Source: Halocatena marina (GTDB lineage: Archaea; Halobacteriota; Halobacteria; Halobacteriales; Haloarculaceae). From it: a DNA stretch of 64,000 nt. The stretch covers positions 434,001 through 498,000 of the forward strand of contig NZ_CP109785.1 of assembly GCF_025913575.1 (NCBI RefSeq). Reading direction: 5' to 3'. Shown piece by piece: positions 43,004-52,300 of this stretch (within the stretch, counting starts at the first letter, position 1; each line of letters opens with the position of its first letter). The position numbers and the translations under genes are program-made. The notes below the pieces were generated by a model. That model saw only the letters and a list, made by a program, of their open reading frames with translations. It had not been told where the DNA came from and made no database searches.

Positions 43004-44005
43004 TTAATCGAGAAGATCGGTCCAAACGTCGAGGTACTGTTGGGCGGCGTGTTCGTTGTAGTGATTCATCTTTTCGTGGCTCGCTGCTGCGAGCTCGGAA
43101 AATTGGTCAGGATCTGATAGTACCTCGTCGACCGCGTGCTCGATGCCTGTTGGCGTTGGTGGACAGATGCGCCCAGCGGTTCCAACCGCTTCAGGAACGC
43201 CCGCAGTGGCTCCACAGACGACGGGTAAGCCGGCTGCTTGCGCCTCCAGAACAGCCATCGAGAGCGAGTCGAGGTAGCTGACGTAGACGAACAGATCGGA
43301 TGTCGCCAAGAGATGTGGAACATCGTCTCGATACCCGAGAAGATCGACACGGTCGCGGTGCGGATACGACTCGAGATACGCTGCTACCTCGTCGAACGCA
43401 CGACCGTCGCCAGCAATCGTATACTGGAGCCGTTCGTCACGATCGAAGAGTGGTTGGAGCCCGTCGAGAATCGTCATAATTCCCTGTGCCTTCTGTTGAT
43501 ATCTGAGGTTTGTTACCGTCAGGATTTTCATATCCCCGTCGCATGTCGGCTGTGCGTTCGAAAATCGGGTGGTGTCAAACGGCCGCCTCACGATACGATT
43601 TGCTCCAAAGGAGTAGTGACGGCGCATTGTCTCTCGGCAGACGGAGCTAACAAAAAGTGCACGATCAGCGTGTTGAAACACGAGCTTCCCACGACATCTG
43701 ATTGAACGGTGTGTCAGCCACCCGTGTTGACCGTGGGCGTTCGTATAATCTGCCCATCCCCGGATACAGTTCACGAGCGGTGTCCCTCGTTGTCGTTTTT
43801 CGAGGACAGCAAGCAGTCCGTTTCGAACCATTTCATCCACTTGTAGCAGGTCATAGCGTTCGGTGAGCACTCGATGCACACGCGAGTGGACTGACTCTGG
43901 TTGCGAGAGGACATCGACCTCGTATGCTGAATCGATCCGCTCGACAGCGGCAGCGAGCGCCTCAGCAAAATCTCTCTGTGCGTGGAGCAGTGCTATTCGA
44001 GGCAT
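43004..44005 (-). CDS. Glycosyltransferase family 4 protein
   Basis: The 333-residue GT-B enzyme has ALLHAQRDFAEALAAAVER, LVNCIRGWADYTNAHGQ, KLVFQHADRALFVSSVC, GANRIVRRPFDTTRFSNA, MKILTVTNLRYQQKAQGI, YTIAGDGRAFDEV, LLGYRDDVPHLLATSDLFV and the donor-site MAVLEAQAAGLPVVCG with AGIPEA-like GVPEAVG. All four glycosyltransferase-4 blocks are present. Start ATG 44005 is preferred over 44056. It likely adds a sugar to a lipid-linked glycan. Convergent with the other transferase, which ends 48 bases away. Confidence 0.92.
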   Translation of the reverse strand: MPRIALLHAQRDFAEALAAAVERIDSAYEVDVLSQPESVHSRVHRVLTERYDLLQVDEMVRNGLLAVLEKRQRGTPLVNCIRGWADYTNAHGQHGWLTHRSIRCRGKLVFQHADRALFVSSVCRETMRRHYSFGANRIVRRPFDTTRFSNAQPTCDGDMKILTVTNLRYQQKAQGIMTILDGLQPLFDRDERLQYTIAGDGRAFDEVAAYLESYPHRDRVDLLGYRDDVPHLLATSDLFVYVSYLDSLSMAVLEAQAAGLPVVCGATAGVPEAVGTAGRICPPTPTGIEHAVDEVLSDPDQFSELAAASHEKMNHYNEHAAQQYLDVWTDLLD

Positions 44006-44155
44006 ACTATCATATGATGTCGGATACGGAACGGTGTGCACGAGCAACGATCGCATCGGATGTCGTGCATCCGTTGTCGTATTGGTTGATCGCGGTCATG
44101 GTCGCTGGTTCGAAGCACGATCGTATAAGTGATATCACGATACGTCCCTCGAGGG

Positions 44156-44365
44156 ATGTATAATAGATCTTTAGACTCATTCGCACCATATCTATCATAT
44201 GTGGTTTTGTACGTGGTCGGTGGTGTAGTTCTCCCGGCCACATTTCTGGCTTCCAGAGAACACCAGTATCGTCGGGAACTGTTGGCTTTCTTATACTCAC
44301 ACGACGTGCAGTATCTCATCGAAACACGATCCACAACGACTACCACAAGCCGACGCATATCGTGA
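44156..44365 (+). CDS. Possible small membrane protein before the flippase gene
   Basis: A 69-codon frame starting MYNRSLDSFAPYLSYVV, with a hydrophobic stretch YVVLYVVGGVVLPATFL, then EHQYRRELLAFLYSHDVQY. It stops three bases before the flippase GTG. A single span followed by a charged helix is a reasonable small membrane protein, and the position in the operon favours it. Coding bias is weak, so it may be non-coding. Confidence 0.35.
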   Translation: MYNRSLDSFAPYLSYVVLYVVGGVVLPATFLASREHQYRRELLAFLYSHDVQYLIETRSTTTTTSRRIS

Positions 44366-44368
44366 GGC

Positions 44369-45904
44369 GTGGCTTCCGATTCGGACGATGCACTCAAGAC
44401 TGTATTCACGGGCGGGAGTGTCATATTTCTCGGATTGATCGTCGAACTTGGTGTTTCGTTTCTCGCAAAGCTCGCCATCGCTCGTGTTCTCGGTCCCGTC
44501 AACTACGGTGTGGTGTCGCTCGGTGTCACCACGATGCTGATCGTCTCGACTCTCGTGTTACTCGGATTGAACACGGGAATCGGCCGTTATCTTCCACGAG
44601 ACGACGAGCCCGAGTATCGTCGTGGCGTCCTCGTTTCGGCCTTTCAGATTGCACTTCCGCTCGCCGTCCTCGCCGGACTCGGTGTGTACGTGTTTGCACC
44701 GACGATTGCTACAGACGGCTTCGGTGATCCCTCAGTTACGCCCGTTCTTCGCGTCTTCGGACTCATTGTGCCACTCGCGGCGGTGGTGAAACTCGCTGTC
44801 GGTGGCGCACAAGGACTCCAGCGTGCGCTCCCGAAAGTGTATATCAGGAATTTAGTACTGCCATTAACACGATTCGGTGCGGTGCTCGTCGCGCTGTCGC
44901 TCGGGTTCGGCTCACTCGGGATCGCGTGGGCGTACGCCGCTGCCTACGCTGGTGCTGCTGCAGTTGGTCTCTACATTCTGTTCCGCAGAACACCACTGTT
45001 CTCGCGTGAGATCGACGCAGTCCCGATGCACCGAGAACTGCTCTCTTTCTCTGTTCCGCTCGTTATTTCGACGACGATGACGTTCGTCTTTTCAGACATC
45101 GATACGTTCATGCTCGGCTACTTCGCCTCTACGGGGGATGTGGGTGTCTACAACACGGTGTATCCGCTTGCACAGTTGCTCATCGTGGGGATGAGTTCGT
45201 TTGGATTCATCTTCATGCCCGTCGTCTCGGAGTTGCACGAGCACGGCGACAGCGAGAACATGCGTCGGATATATCAGATTGCTACAAAGTGGATCTTCAT
45301 CGCGACGTTCCCGGTATTCGCTGTTGTGGCGCTTTTTCCGACACAAACAATTCAGCTGACGTTCGGCTCCGAATACGTCGGGGGTGACCTTGCGCTCGTC
45401 GTACTCTCTGTCGCATTCTTCACGCACGCAGTCGCCGGTCCAAACCTAGATGCACTCACATCGATTGGTCGCACGAGGATTATCATGTACGATGATACCC
45501 TCGTGGCCATCGTCAATTTCGTGCTCAATCTCGTGTTGATCCCGCGGTACTCGTTTTTCGGAGCCGCATTCGCAACAGCCGCTTCGTACGTTCTGTTGAA
45601 CGTCCTCTACACGCTCCAACTGTATCTCGAAACCGGTATCCATCCGTTCACATCCACGCTCGCTCGGGCGGGTCTCATCGGTTCGGTCATCATTGCGATG
45701 CTCTACGGACTCGCAACGTCGTTGTTCGAGATGACTGTGTTCGTGTTTGTCGCGACTATTAGCGTATTCGTCCTCGTATACTCATTTGCCATCATCCGAT
45801 TCGCCATCGAACGCGAGGAGATCATGCTCGTGTTGAGCTTCGAAGAACGATACGGCGTTGATCTCGGTCCACTCAAAACACTGGCCCAGCGAGTGATGGC
45901 GTGA
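44369..45904 (+). CDS. Wzx-like oligosaccharide flippase
   Basis: The 511-residue protein has about 14 membrane segments and the polysaccharide-transport layout. VIFLGLIVELGVSFLAKLA and ARVLGPVNYGVVSLG are the opening, followed by LNTGIGRYLPRDDEPEYR, SVPLVISTTMTFVFSDIDT with MLGYFASTGDVGVYN, and DDTLVAIVNFVLNLVLIPRYS late in the chain. These match PF01943-type flippases that move lipid-linked glycans across the membrane. Start is GTG 44369, three bases past the small upstream frame. Together with the glycosyltransferases it suggests a complete export step. Confidence 0.92.
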   Translation: MASDSDDALKTVFTGGSVIFLGLIVELGVSFLAKLAIARVLGPVNYGVVSLGVTTMLIVSTLVLLGLNTGIGRYLPRDDEPEYRRGVLVSAFQIALPLAVLAGLGVYVFAPTIATDGFGDPSVTPVLRVFGLIVPLAAVVKLAVGGAQGLQRALPKVYIRNLVLPLTRFGAVLVALSLGFGSLGIAWAYAAAYAGAAAVGLYILFRRTPLFSREIDAVPMHRELLSFSVPLVISTTMTFVFSDIDTFMLGYFASTGDVGVYNTVYPLAQLLIVGMSSFGFIFMPVVSELHEHGDSENMRRIYQIATKWIFIATFPVFAVVALFPTQTIQLTFGSEYVGGDLALVVLSVAFFTHAVAGPNLDALTSIGRTRIIMYDDTLVAIVNFVLNLVLIPRYSFFGAAFATAASYVLLNVLYTLQLYLETGIHPFTSTLARAGLIGSVIIAMLYGLATSLFEMTVFVFVATISVFVLVYSFAIIRFAIEREEIMLVLSFEERYGVDLGPLKTLAQRVMA

Positions 45905-46208
45905 GCGAAACGTGTTGATAGCATAAGAACTGTCCTCTGGACTCTGTGGATGCTGGTCGGTGAGTCTCTGTTTTCATAGTTTCTACGAGCGATTCGGTAG
46001 CAGGGAGAGCCAGCGTGCAACCAGACAGTGCAGGAATATCGAGGCAGTCTGCTCGGTACTCACGCGAATCAGGCTGACCCCGGTTGTATGTCGTCTGTTC
46101 TGCCGTCTCCGAACTGGCATTTGTCCATATCGGCACGGACAAACCACAAATATATTCGAATATGTTTAATAACGGACTGATCATCGTATCGTTGGTGTAA
46201 TTGAATCT
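45905..46208. other. Intergenic interval upstream of the YbjQ-like gene
   Basis: About 300 bases, AT-rich toward the right, without a gene. It contains a 12-bp palindrome ATATTCGAATAT at 46152-46163 and a TATA-like GTTTAATAAC just after it. Confidence 0.5.
46152..46163. promoter_or_regulatory. 12-bp palindrome, candidate operator
   Basis: ATATTCGAATAT is a perfect dyad 46 bases before the start of the YbjQ-like gene, next to its TATA-like element (TTTAATA). A regulator dimer could bind there. Confidence 0.4.
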
Positions 46209-46523
46209 ATGATCCTGACGACGACGGAGACGGTTGAAGCCCGGGAAACAGTGGAGGTGCTGGGAATGGTCCGCGGCAACACGATCCGTGCCCGGAATGT
46301 CGGTCGTGATATCACGCAAGGGTTGCGAAATATTGTAGGCGGTGAACTCAAAGCCTACACGACACTGTTGTCTGATTCTCGTGAGGAGGCGCTCAAACGC
46401 ATGGAGGATGCGGCCGAAGAACTCGGTGCCGACGCGGTGGTAAACGTGCGTTTTGAAACGAGCGGGGTAGCAAACGGTGCAGCGGAGCTCCTCGCGTACG
46501 GCACGGCTGTGAAACTCAAATAG
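46209..46523 (+). CDS. YbjQ/UPF0145 family protein
   Basis: The 104-residue protein is a member of UPF0145/YbjQ: ILTTTETVEARETVEVLGMV, RGNTIRARNVGRDITQGLRN, the GGELKAYTTLL segment and ADAVVNVRFETS. Members fold as pentamers and are sometimes called heavy-metal-binding. A metal role is not shown for the family as a whole. It is a single gene with a palindrome in its promoter. Confidence 0.9.
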   Translation: MILTTTETVEARETVEVLGMVRGNTIRARNVGRDITQGLRNIVGGELKAYTTLLSDSREEALKRMEDAAEELGADAVVNVRFETSGVANGAAELLAYGTAVKLK

Positions 46524-46617
46524 CCGAATGGCGTGCTCTGAGTCATCGCTGTGACTCGTGCTATCGCGGTAGCTGTGAACCACCCAACATAAGAATCACT
46601 CGGTCATACCACCGTGT

Positions 46618-47682
46618 ATGTCCAACCCGGATTCCGATCCCGATCCCGATCCCGATCCCGATCTCGGGAAGATTGACCGTACATTCTTCGATGAATATAT
46701 TTATCCGCATCTCGGTGCTGACCGGGATGACGTGGTGCTTGCGCCGCAACACGGCGTCGATTTCGGAACGATTGACGCTGACGGAACGGCGGTTGTCGTG
46801 GCCACTGACCCGGTGTTTATCATGCCGTCGCTTGGGTTCGAGCGAGCAGCGTGGTTCGCCTTTCACATCCTCATGAGCGATGTGGCGGTGTCTGGACTGA
46901 CTCCGACGCATCTGAGTATCGACCTCAATCTTCCTCCGCAGATCACGGATGCGGAGTTCGAGACGGTCTGGTCGACGATAGACGAGGAAGCGAGTGATCT
47001 CGGTGTTAATGTCGTCACCGGACACACCGCTCGGTACGAAGGGTGTAACTATCCAATGGTTGGCGGTGCAACGGCGATTGCAGTGGGCGAACATGCTGAT
47101 CTCGTTCGGCCTGATGGCGCGCAAGTTGGCGATCGCATCGTGATCACGAACGGTCCCGCTGTCGAGGCGACAGGGCTGCTCTCGATTCAGTTCGCGTCTC
47201 TCATGCGCGAGGAACTCTCCGAAGAGGTCATCGAACAGGCGAACGAACGATTCTACGATATGAGTCCTGTCCGGGCTGCGCTGACAGCAGCCGCAGCTGG
47301 ACCGGTGACTGCGATGCACGATGCAACTGAATGTGGCGTCTACGGTGGACTCTATGAGATTGCACGTGCTGCCGGCGTCGGTCTCGACATCGACCAGAGC
47401 GCGATCCCAGTCCAGCCGGGAGTACAGGAAACGTGTGACTTCTTCGATATTGATCCGTGGGCGTCGATCAGCGAAGGGACGCTCATTGCAGCGGTGCAAC
47501 CGGACAGATGCGATGACGTGGTCGACGCGCTCGATGCGGAAGGTATTCCAGCCGCAGATGTAGGACAAGTGATCGAGGGAGAGGGTGTCATCATCGACGA
47601 CGAACCGATCGAACACCCTGGTGTCGATCCGTTCTGGGGAGCGATGGAAGAATACGCTGCGAAACTAGAACAGAATACATGA
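46618..47682 (+). CDS. AIR synthase family (PurM/HypE-like) protein
   Basis: The 354-residue protein has the PurM-superfamily layout: VVLAPQHGVDFGTID, VVVATDPVFIMPSLGFERAA with an Asp, FHILMSDVAVSGLTPTHLSI (SDVA), VVTGHTARYEGCNYPMVG (Gly-rich), VGDRIVITNGPAVEATGLL and THDATECGVYG-like MHDATECGVYGGLYEIARA. It begins with an Asp-Pro run coded by a hexanucleotide repeat. The following thiDN gene overlaps by 4 bases (ATGA). The SDVAVSG-x-TP-xxL pattern is close to ThiL (thiamine-phosphate kinase) as well as HypE; no hydrogenase is near. I infer a role next to thiamine synthesis. Confidence 0.85.
   Translation: MSNPDSDPDPDPDPDLGKIDRTFFDEYIYPHLGADRDDVVLAPQHGVDFGTIDADGTAVVVATDPVFIMPSLGFERAAWFAFHILMSDVAVSGLTPTHLSIDLNLPPQITDAEFETVWSTIDEEASDLGVNVVTGHTARYEGCNYPMVGGATAIAVGEHADLVRPDGAQVGDRIVITNGPAVEATGLLSIQFASLMREELSEEVIEQANERFYDMSPVRAALTAAAAGPVTAMHDATECGVYGGLYEIARAAGVGLDIDQSAIPVQPGVQETCDFFDIDPWASISEGTLIAAVQPDRCDDVVDALDAEGIPAADVGQVIEGEGVIIDDEPIEHPGVDPFWGAMEEYAAKLEQNT
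46635..46664 (+). repeat. Hexanucleotide repeat CGATCC x5
   Basis: Four perfect CGATCC units and one CGATCT encode Asp-Pro repeats at the N-terminus of the AIR-synthase-family protein. The frame is kept when units are gained or lost. Confidence 0.85.
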
Positions 47683-49064
47683 GATCTCCGGCACCGGTCA
47701 CGAAGCCGGTTACGCTAACGATCGCGGGGAGCGATTCGGGTGGCGGCGCAGGTATTCAGGCCGATCTGAAGACGATGGAAGCATGCGGTGCGTTCGGAAC
47801 GTCCGTCATCACGGCACTCACCGCACAGAACACCCTCGGCGTCGACTCCTCTTTCGTCGTTCCCACAGAAGAAATCGAGGCACAGCTAGACGCAGTGCTC
47901 GCCGATTTCGACGTCGCGGGCGTCAAGACAGGAATGCTCGCCACAGCTGATGTCATCGAAGTGGTCAGTGAGTACGCACAAGCGCTTGGCTGTCCGCTTG
48001 TCGTCGATCCAGTGATGGTCGCCACCTCCGGTGATCGCTTACTGGACGAGGAAGCGGCGGACGCATACGAGGACCTCATCTCGGAAGCGACGCTCGTTAC
48101 TCCCAACACCGACGAAGCAGCGGTGCTCACCGGTATCGAACCGACGAACGAAAGCGAAGCACGCGATGCGGGCGAACGCTTGCTCGATATCGGTGTTGAT
48201 GGTGCACTCATAACAGGCGGACATCTTCCGACCGATGAGGTGCTGGATATTCTCCTCACTGATCAGTCGGTCGAAACGTACCGTCATTCACGCATCGAGA
48301 CCGATGCAACCCACGGCTCTGGCTGTACGCTATCGAGTGCGATCATCGCTCGACTCGCCAGCAATACTGACGAAAACGAACCCACACACGAAGATGATCT
48401 GTTCGCGGCTGTCGAGTACGCCACGACGTTCATGCAACGAACGATTCGGTACCATCACGACGTCGGGGACGGTCCGGGCGCAGTCCACCATCTCGCTGCG
48501 CTGCGTGAGCAGGCGGCTCGGCAGCCGGTCCAAGAGTCAATCGAGTCTCTTGTCGGTGCATTCGTAGAACAAAACGTCCGCCCACTTGTTCCCGAAGTTG
48601 GGATGAACGTTGTTGGTGCGACTTCCTATGCGGAAACAGCAGACGAGATCGCAGCCGTCGAGGGACGTATCACAAAAACGATCGACGGAATCCATCCGAA
48701 TCGTGGTGTCCGCTTCGGTGCGTCGAGTCATATGGCCCGCTTTCTCCTCTCGCTGCGTGAGCACGATCCAAGCGTTCGCTTTGCCGTGAACTGCCGGTTT
48801 GCGGACGATATCGAACGTGCGCTCGCTTCATTCCCGTGGACTATCGGAGAGTACAGCCGGGACAAAGAGCCAGCACCTGATGAGGAGAACTCCACAATGG
48901 GATGGGGAGCACGGCGTGCGTTCGAATCAGTCGAGGGAACCCCCACCGCTATCATCGATCGTGGTGATCTTGGCAAAGAACCAATCGTAAAACTACTCGC
49001 TCCAAATCGACAACAGCTCTACGATCGCACAATGATGCTTCTCGATACCCTCTCGAATAGATAA
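47679..49064 (+). CDS. thiD: ThiD-ThiN: HMP(-P) kinase fused to thiamine-phosphate synthase
   Basis: The 461-residue bifunctional enzyme has ThiD in its first ~270 residues: LTIAGSDSGGGAGIQADLKT, GVKTGML, PLVVDPVMVATSGD, TPNTDEAAVLTG and the catalytic TDATHGSGCTLSSAI. The remainder is the ThiN thiamine-phosphate synthase domain (LVPEVGMNVVGATSYAET, RITKTIDGIHPNRGVRFGAS, STMGWGARRAFES). It phosphorylates hydroxymethylpyrimidine twice and joins it to the thiazole phosphate. In haloarchaea ThiDN replaces ThiE. Overlap with the AIR-synthase-family gene suggests one operon. Confidence 0.95.
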   Translation: MRSPAPVTKPVTLTIAGSDSGGGAGIQADLKTMEACGAFGTSVITALTAQNTLGVDSSFVVPTEEIEAQLDAVLADFDVAGVKTGMLATADVIEVVSEYAQALGCPLVVDPVMVATSGDRLLDEEAADAYEDLISEATLVTPNTDEAAVLTGIEPTNESEARDAGERLLDIGVDGALITGGHLPTDEVLDILLTDQSVETYRHSRIETDATHGSGCTLSSAIIARLASNTDENEPTHEDDLFAAVEYATTFMQRTIRYHHDVGDGPGAVHHLAALREQAARQPVQESIESLVGAFVEQNVRPLVPEVGMNVVGATSYAETADEIAAVEGRITKTIDGIHPNRGVRFGASSHMARFLLSLREHDPSVRFAVNCRFADDIERALASFPWTIGEYSRDKEPAPDEENSTMGWGARRAFESVEGTPTAIIDRGDLGKEPIVKLLAPNRQQLYDRTMMLLDTLSNR

Positions 49065-49384
49065 GGGATACAATGAGAGGGGGAGGGGCGAAGCAGTGCA
49101 GGTAAAGCCTTAATGCACGATCACCGGGCTACCACCCAACTGTACCGTCCCGGCGATGTCAACTGTGGTATGCGAGTGTGACCAAACACCCCAACCCCAT
49201 CTATATAAGAGATCTACCCCAGTAAGTGCTTTCTGGTTACGGGAGATAGTGTTTTATTTCTAACTAATCAACAGCCTGGAACTTCATCTGAGGTTGATAC
49301 CGTTACCCAGTCCCACAATATACGAGCAACTCATCGCCGTATCATATCCCAAACGATTATTACACATCTCTAATAGTAGATAGT
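49065..49384. other. Intergenic interval before the HEAT-repeat gene
   Basis: About 320 bases, AT-rich, with frequent stops and no credible frame. A TATA-like GATTATTA near 49357 is about 28 bases before the HEAT-gene ATG. Confidence 0.45.
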
Positions 49385-52300
49385 ATGGATCCGGGAAACT
49401 CCTCCGGTGAATTTGATGCTTTCCTCAACCAGATCTATACTGATCAGGATGATACGACCCACACTGAGATCCCCCAAATTGACGCTGTATTTGATGCAGA
49501 GGCTGACGAACGAGCTGTTGAATTCGACAGAGCGACCGAGAAGTCCGTCTTTAATCACGACAGGACCGACTCCGACGATGCACATTTCATCGTGGCTGAT
49601 CGCTTGCGTCAATTCGCCGCCAAAGACCGACGTGATGTCTTAATCGAACACGTTGGCACACTCTTCGTGCAGCTTACTGCACCGAATACAGACATTCGTC
49701 GCCACGTCGCCCAGACCGTCATTGTTCTCTTTGATGATGCTGATGAAACCAACTCGTTAATCACGGATTCATTCATCGAGTATACGTCCGAACTTACCGC
49801 TCTCCTCGGCGACGAATTACTGTCCGTCAGGCGCGCGGCAGTGTACGCAATCGAGACGATTGCGATGAATTCGCCGGGTGCTATCGTCCCGGCTATCGAT
49901 GCCCTCATCCCGCTTCTCTCGGCTGAAGAATCGGACATCCGACAGACCGTCGTCAACACGATCACAGCAATCATCGAAATTTCTCCGAGCGACGCAGTCC
50001 CTACCATTCGAGCGCTTACGACGCTTCTTGGTGACGATGTGAGAACAATCCGATTGCGAGCAGAGCGCGCGTTGACATTATTAACTGAAACCGCTCCGGA
50101 TGCAGCGGTACCCGCTGTCGATGCCCTCATCCCGTTGCTCGAAACCGAGAACACATATGCCCGAAAGACTGCACTAGAAATCATCGCACGGATCACACTG
50201 TTCGCCCCGGGTGCGGCGGTGCCTGCCGTCGACGAACTTGGCTCTCTTCTTACGTCTAATAATCAATATAGTAGAAAGGTATCAGCGTGCGCACTCGCTG
50301 AGATCGTCGAGCATTCCCCTGAAGACGTGATACCAGCCGTGAGTTCGTTCGCGTCAGTGCTCACTTCGTCCGAACCAATCGTCCAAAACGCAGCGGCACA
50401 CGCGCTTGCGGAGATTGCTGAGCACTCCCCCGAAGATGTAGCACCCGCTCTCGATTCGCTTCTGCTTCTTCTTGATGCCGATGATCCGAGTGTTCAGAAA
50501 AACGCAGTACGCGCAATCATATCGATCGCAGAGAGTACTCCAGAAGCGGTAATTCCCATTATCGAGTCGCTCTTTTCTCCGCTTGACCCCGATGAGTCAT
50601 TCGTTCGAGAGCAGACTGCACAAACGATCGCAGCAATTGCTCAGAACTCGACGAAACCAGCGGTGCCTGCTGTCGATGCTGTCACGACGCTTCTCAACAC
50701 AGACGAGTCGATTGGCCGAAAGCTAGCGGTGCGTGCGATTGTCGAGATCGCAACGGAAGTGCCGGAAGCGGCTGTTCCTGCCATCGATCCGCTTCTCCTC
50801 TTCCTCGATTCTGATCGACCACTGGTTCGAAAGTACGTAATCGCTGCGATCGCCGTGGTTGCGGCTGCCTCTCCGAAGACAGCAGTCCCTGCTGTCGATC
50901 CACTCGTGCCCTTTCTCGACGCCGACGAGCCGAACATCAAGAAGCTAGCAGTGCGTGCAATCACCGAAATTGCCGAAGAGTCCCCCGAAGATGTCGTTTC
51001 TGTTGCCGATGGCCTCGTTCCGCTTCTCGATGACGAGGATGAACACGTTCGAGAGAGAGCAGTGCGTGCAATGGCTGCGATTGCTACTACTTCCCCGAAG
51101 GATGCGGCACCAGCCGTTACTGCGCTCGGATCGCTTCTCGACAGCGATGACGGTCTCGTCCGAAAGAAAGCGGTGTGTGCACTCATGGAGGTTGCCATTG
51201 CCCGCCCGAAGGACGCAGCACCAGCCGTTACTGCACTCGGATCGCTTCTCGACAGTGATGACGGTCTCGTCCGAAAGAAAGCGGTGCGCGCGATCGCGGC
51301 AGTTGCCAAGAACTCACCTGAAGACGTGGTCCCTGTCGTCGATGCCCTCTCGTTGTGCCTCGATGCAAACGAATCGGCTGTCCGGAAGAACGCGGCGTGT
51401 GCAATCACCGATGTCGCTAAGAACTTTCCGGACGCAGCGGTGTCTGCGACCGATCCGCTGATGCGTTGTCTTTCTGTCGATGATGTCTACCTCCAAGAGA
51501 AAGCGGTACGCTCGATTGCAGAGATTGCTTCTGTCTCCCCGGAGACGGTTGTTCCTGCTGTCGACTCTCTCGCAAAATTCTTCGATTCAGATAAGCCCTA
51601 TGTTCAGGAAAACTCGTTGTACGCGGCCTCGGAGGTCGCCAGAGCTGTCCCAGAGGCGGTGATTCCCGTTGTCGGTTCGCTACTCCCGCTCCTCGATACT
51701 GATGACGTAGCCGTCCAGAAGTCCGCGATTCGCACGATTGTGTCAGTCGCACTCTATTCACCAACGGGCATGGCTCCTCCTGTCGATTCGTTCCTTCCTC
51801 GTTTCAGTGCCAATGAATTGGCTGATCAAAAGAGGGCAGTGGCTGCAATCGCGGCGATGATTGAAGCACCCCCTGAGGATATGATTCCTGCCGTCGATTC
51901 GCTCTGTGAGCTTCTCGACGATGAGACACTCGGTGCGAAGCTTGCAGTAACTGCAGTTACAGTGATCGCCGAGGACGAACCGTTTGTTGCTGCAACTGCT
52001 ATTCACGGACTCGTACCGCTCTTCGAAAGCGATGATCCGTACATTAAGGAACTGGCGGTACAGGCGACCGTACTGATCGCGCACGGCTCGCCAGCGTCGG
52101 CGATTCCTGCCGTGGAGGCCTTTATTTCTCTTCTCGATGATGACAATGCGTTCATTCAGCACGGTGCGGTGATCGGAATCGGGTGGATCGCGAAAGGATC
52201 GCCGAAGGCGGCGGTATCAGCTGCCGAGCCTCTTATTCCGTTTCTCACTATGGGTGACGTAGCAGTACAGAAGACAGCAGCATACGTGATTGCACGAGTT

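Noticed and set aside
45873..46583. A 236-codon minus-strand frame across the YbjQ-like gene and upstream interval
   Set aside because: It opposes a recognised gene and its predicted protein has no haloarchaeal acidic bias or domain.
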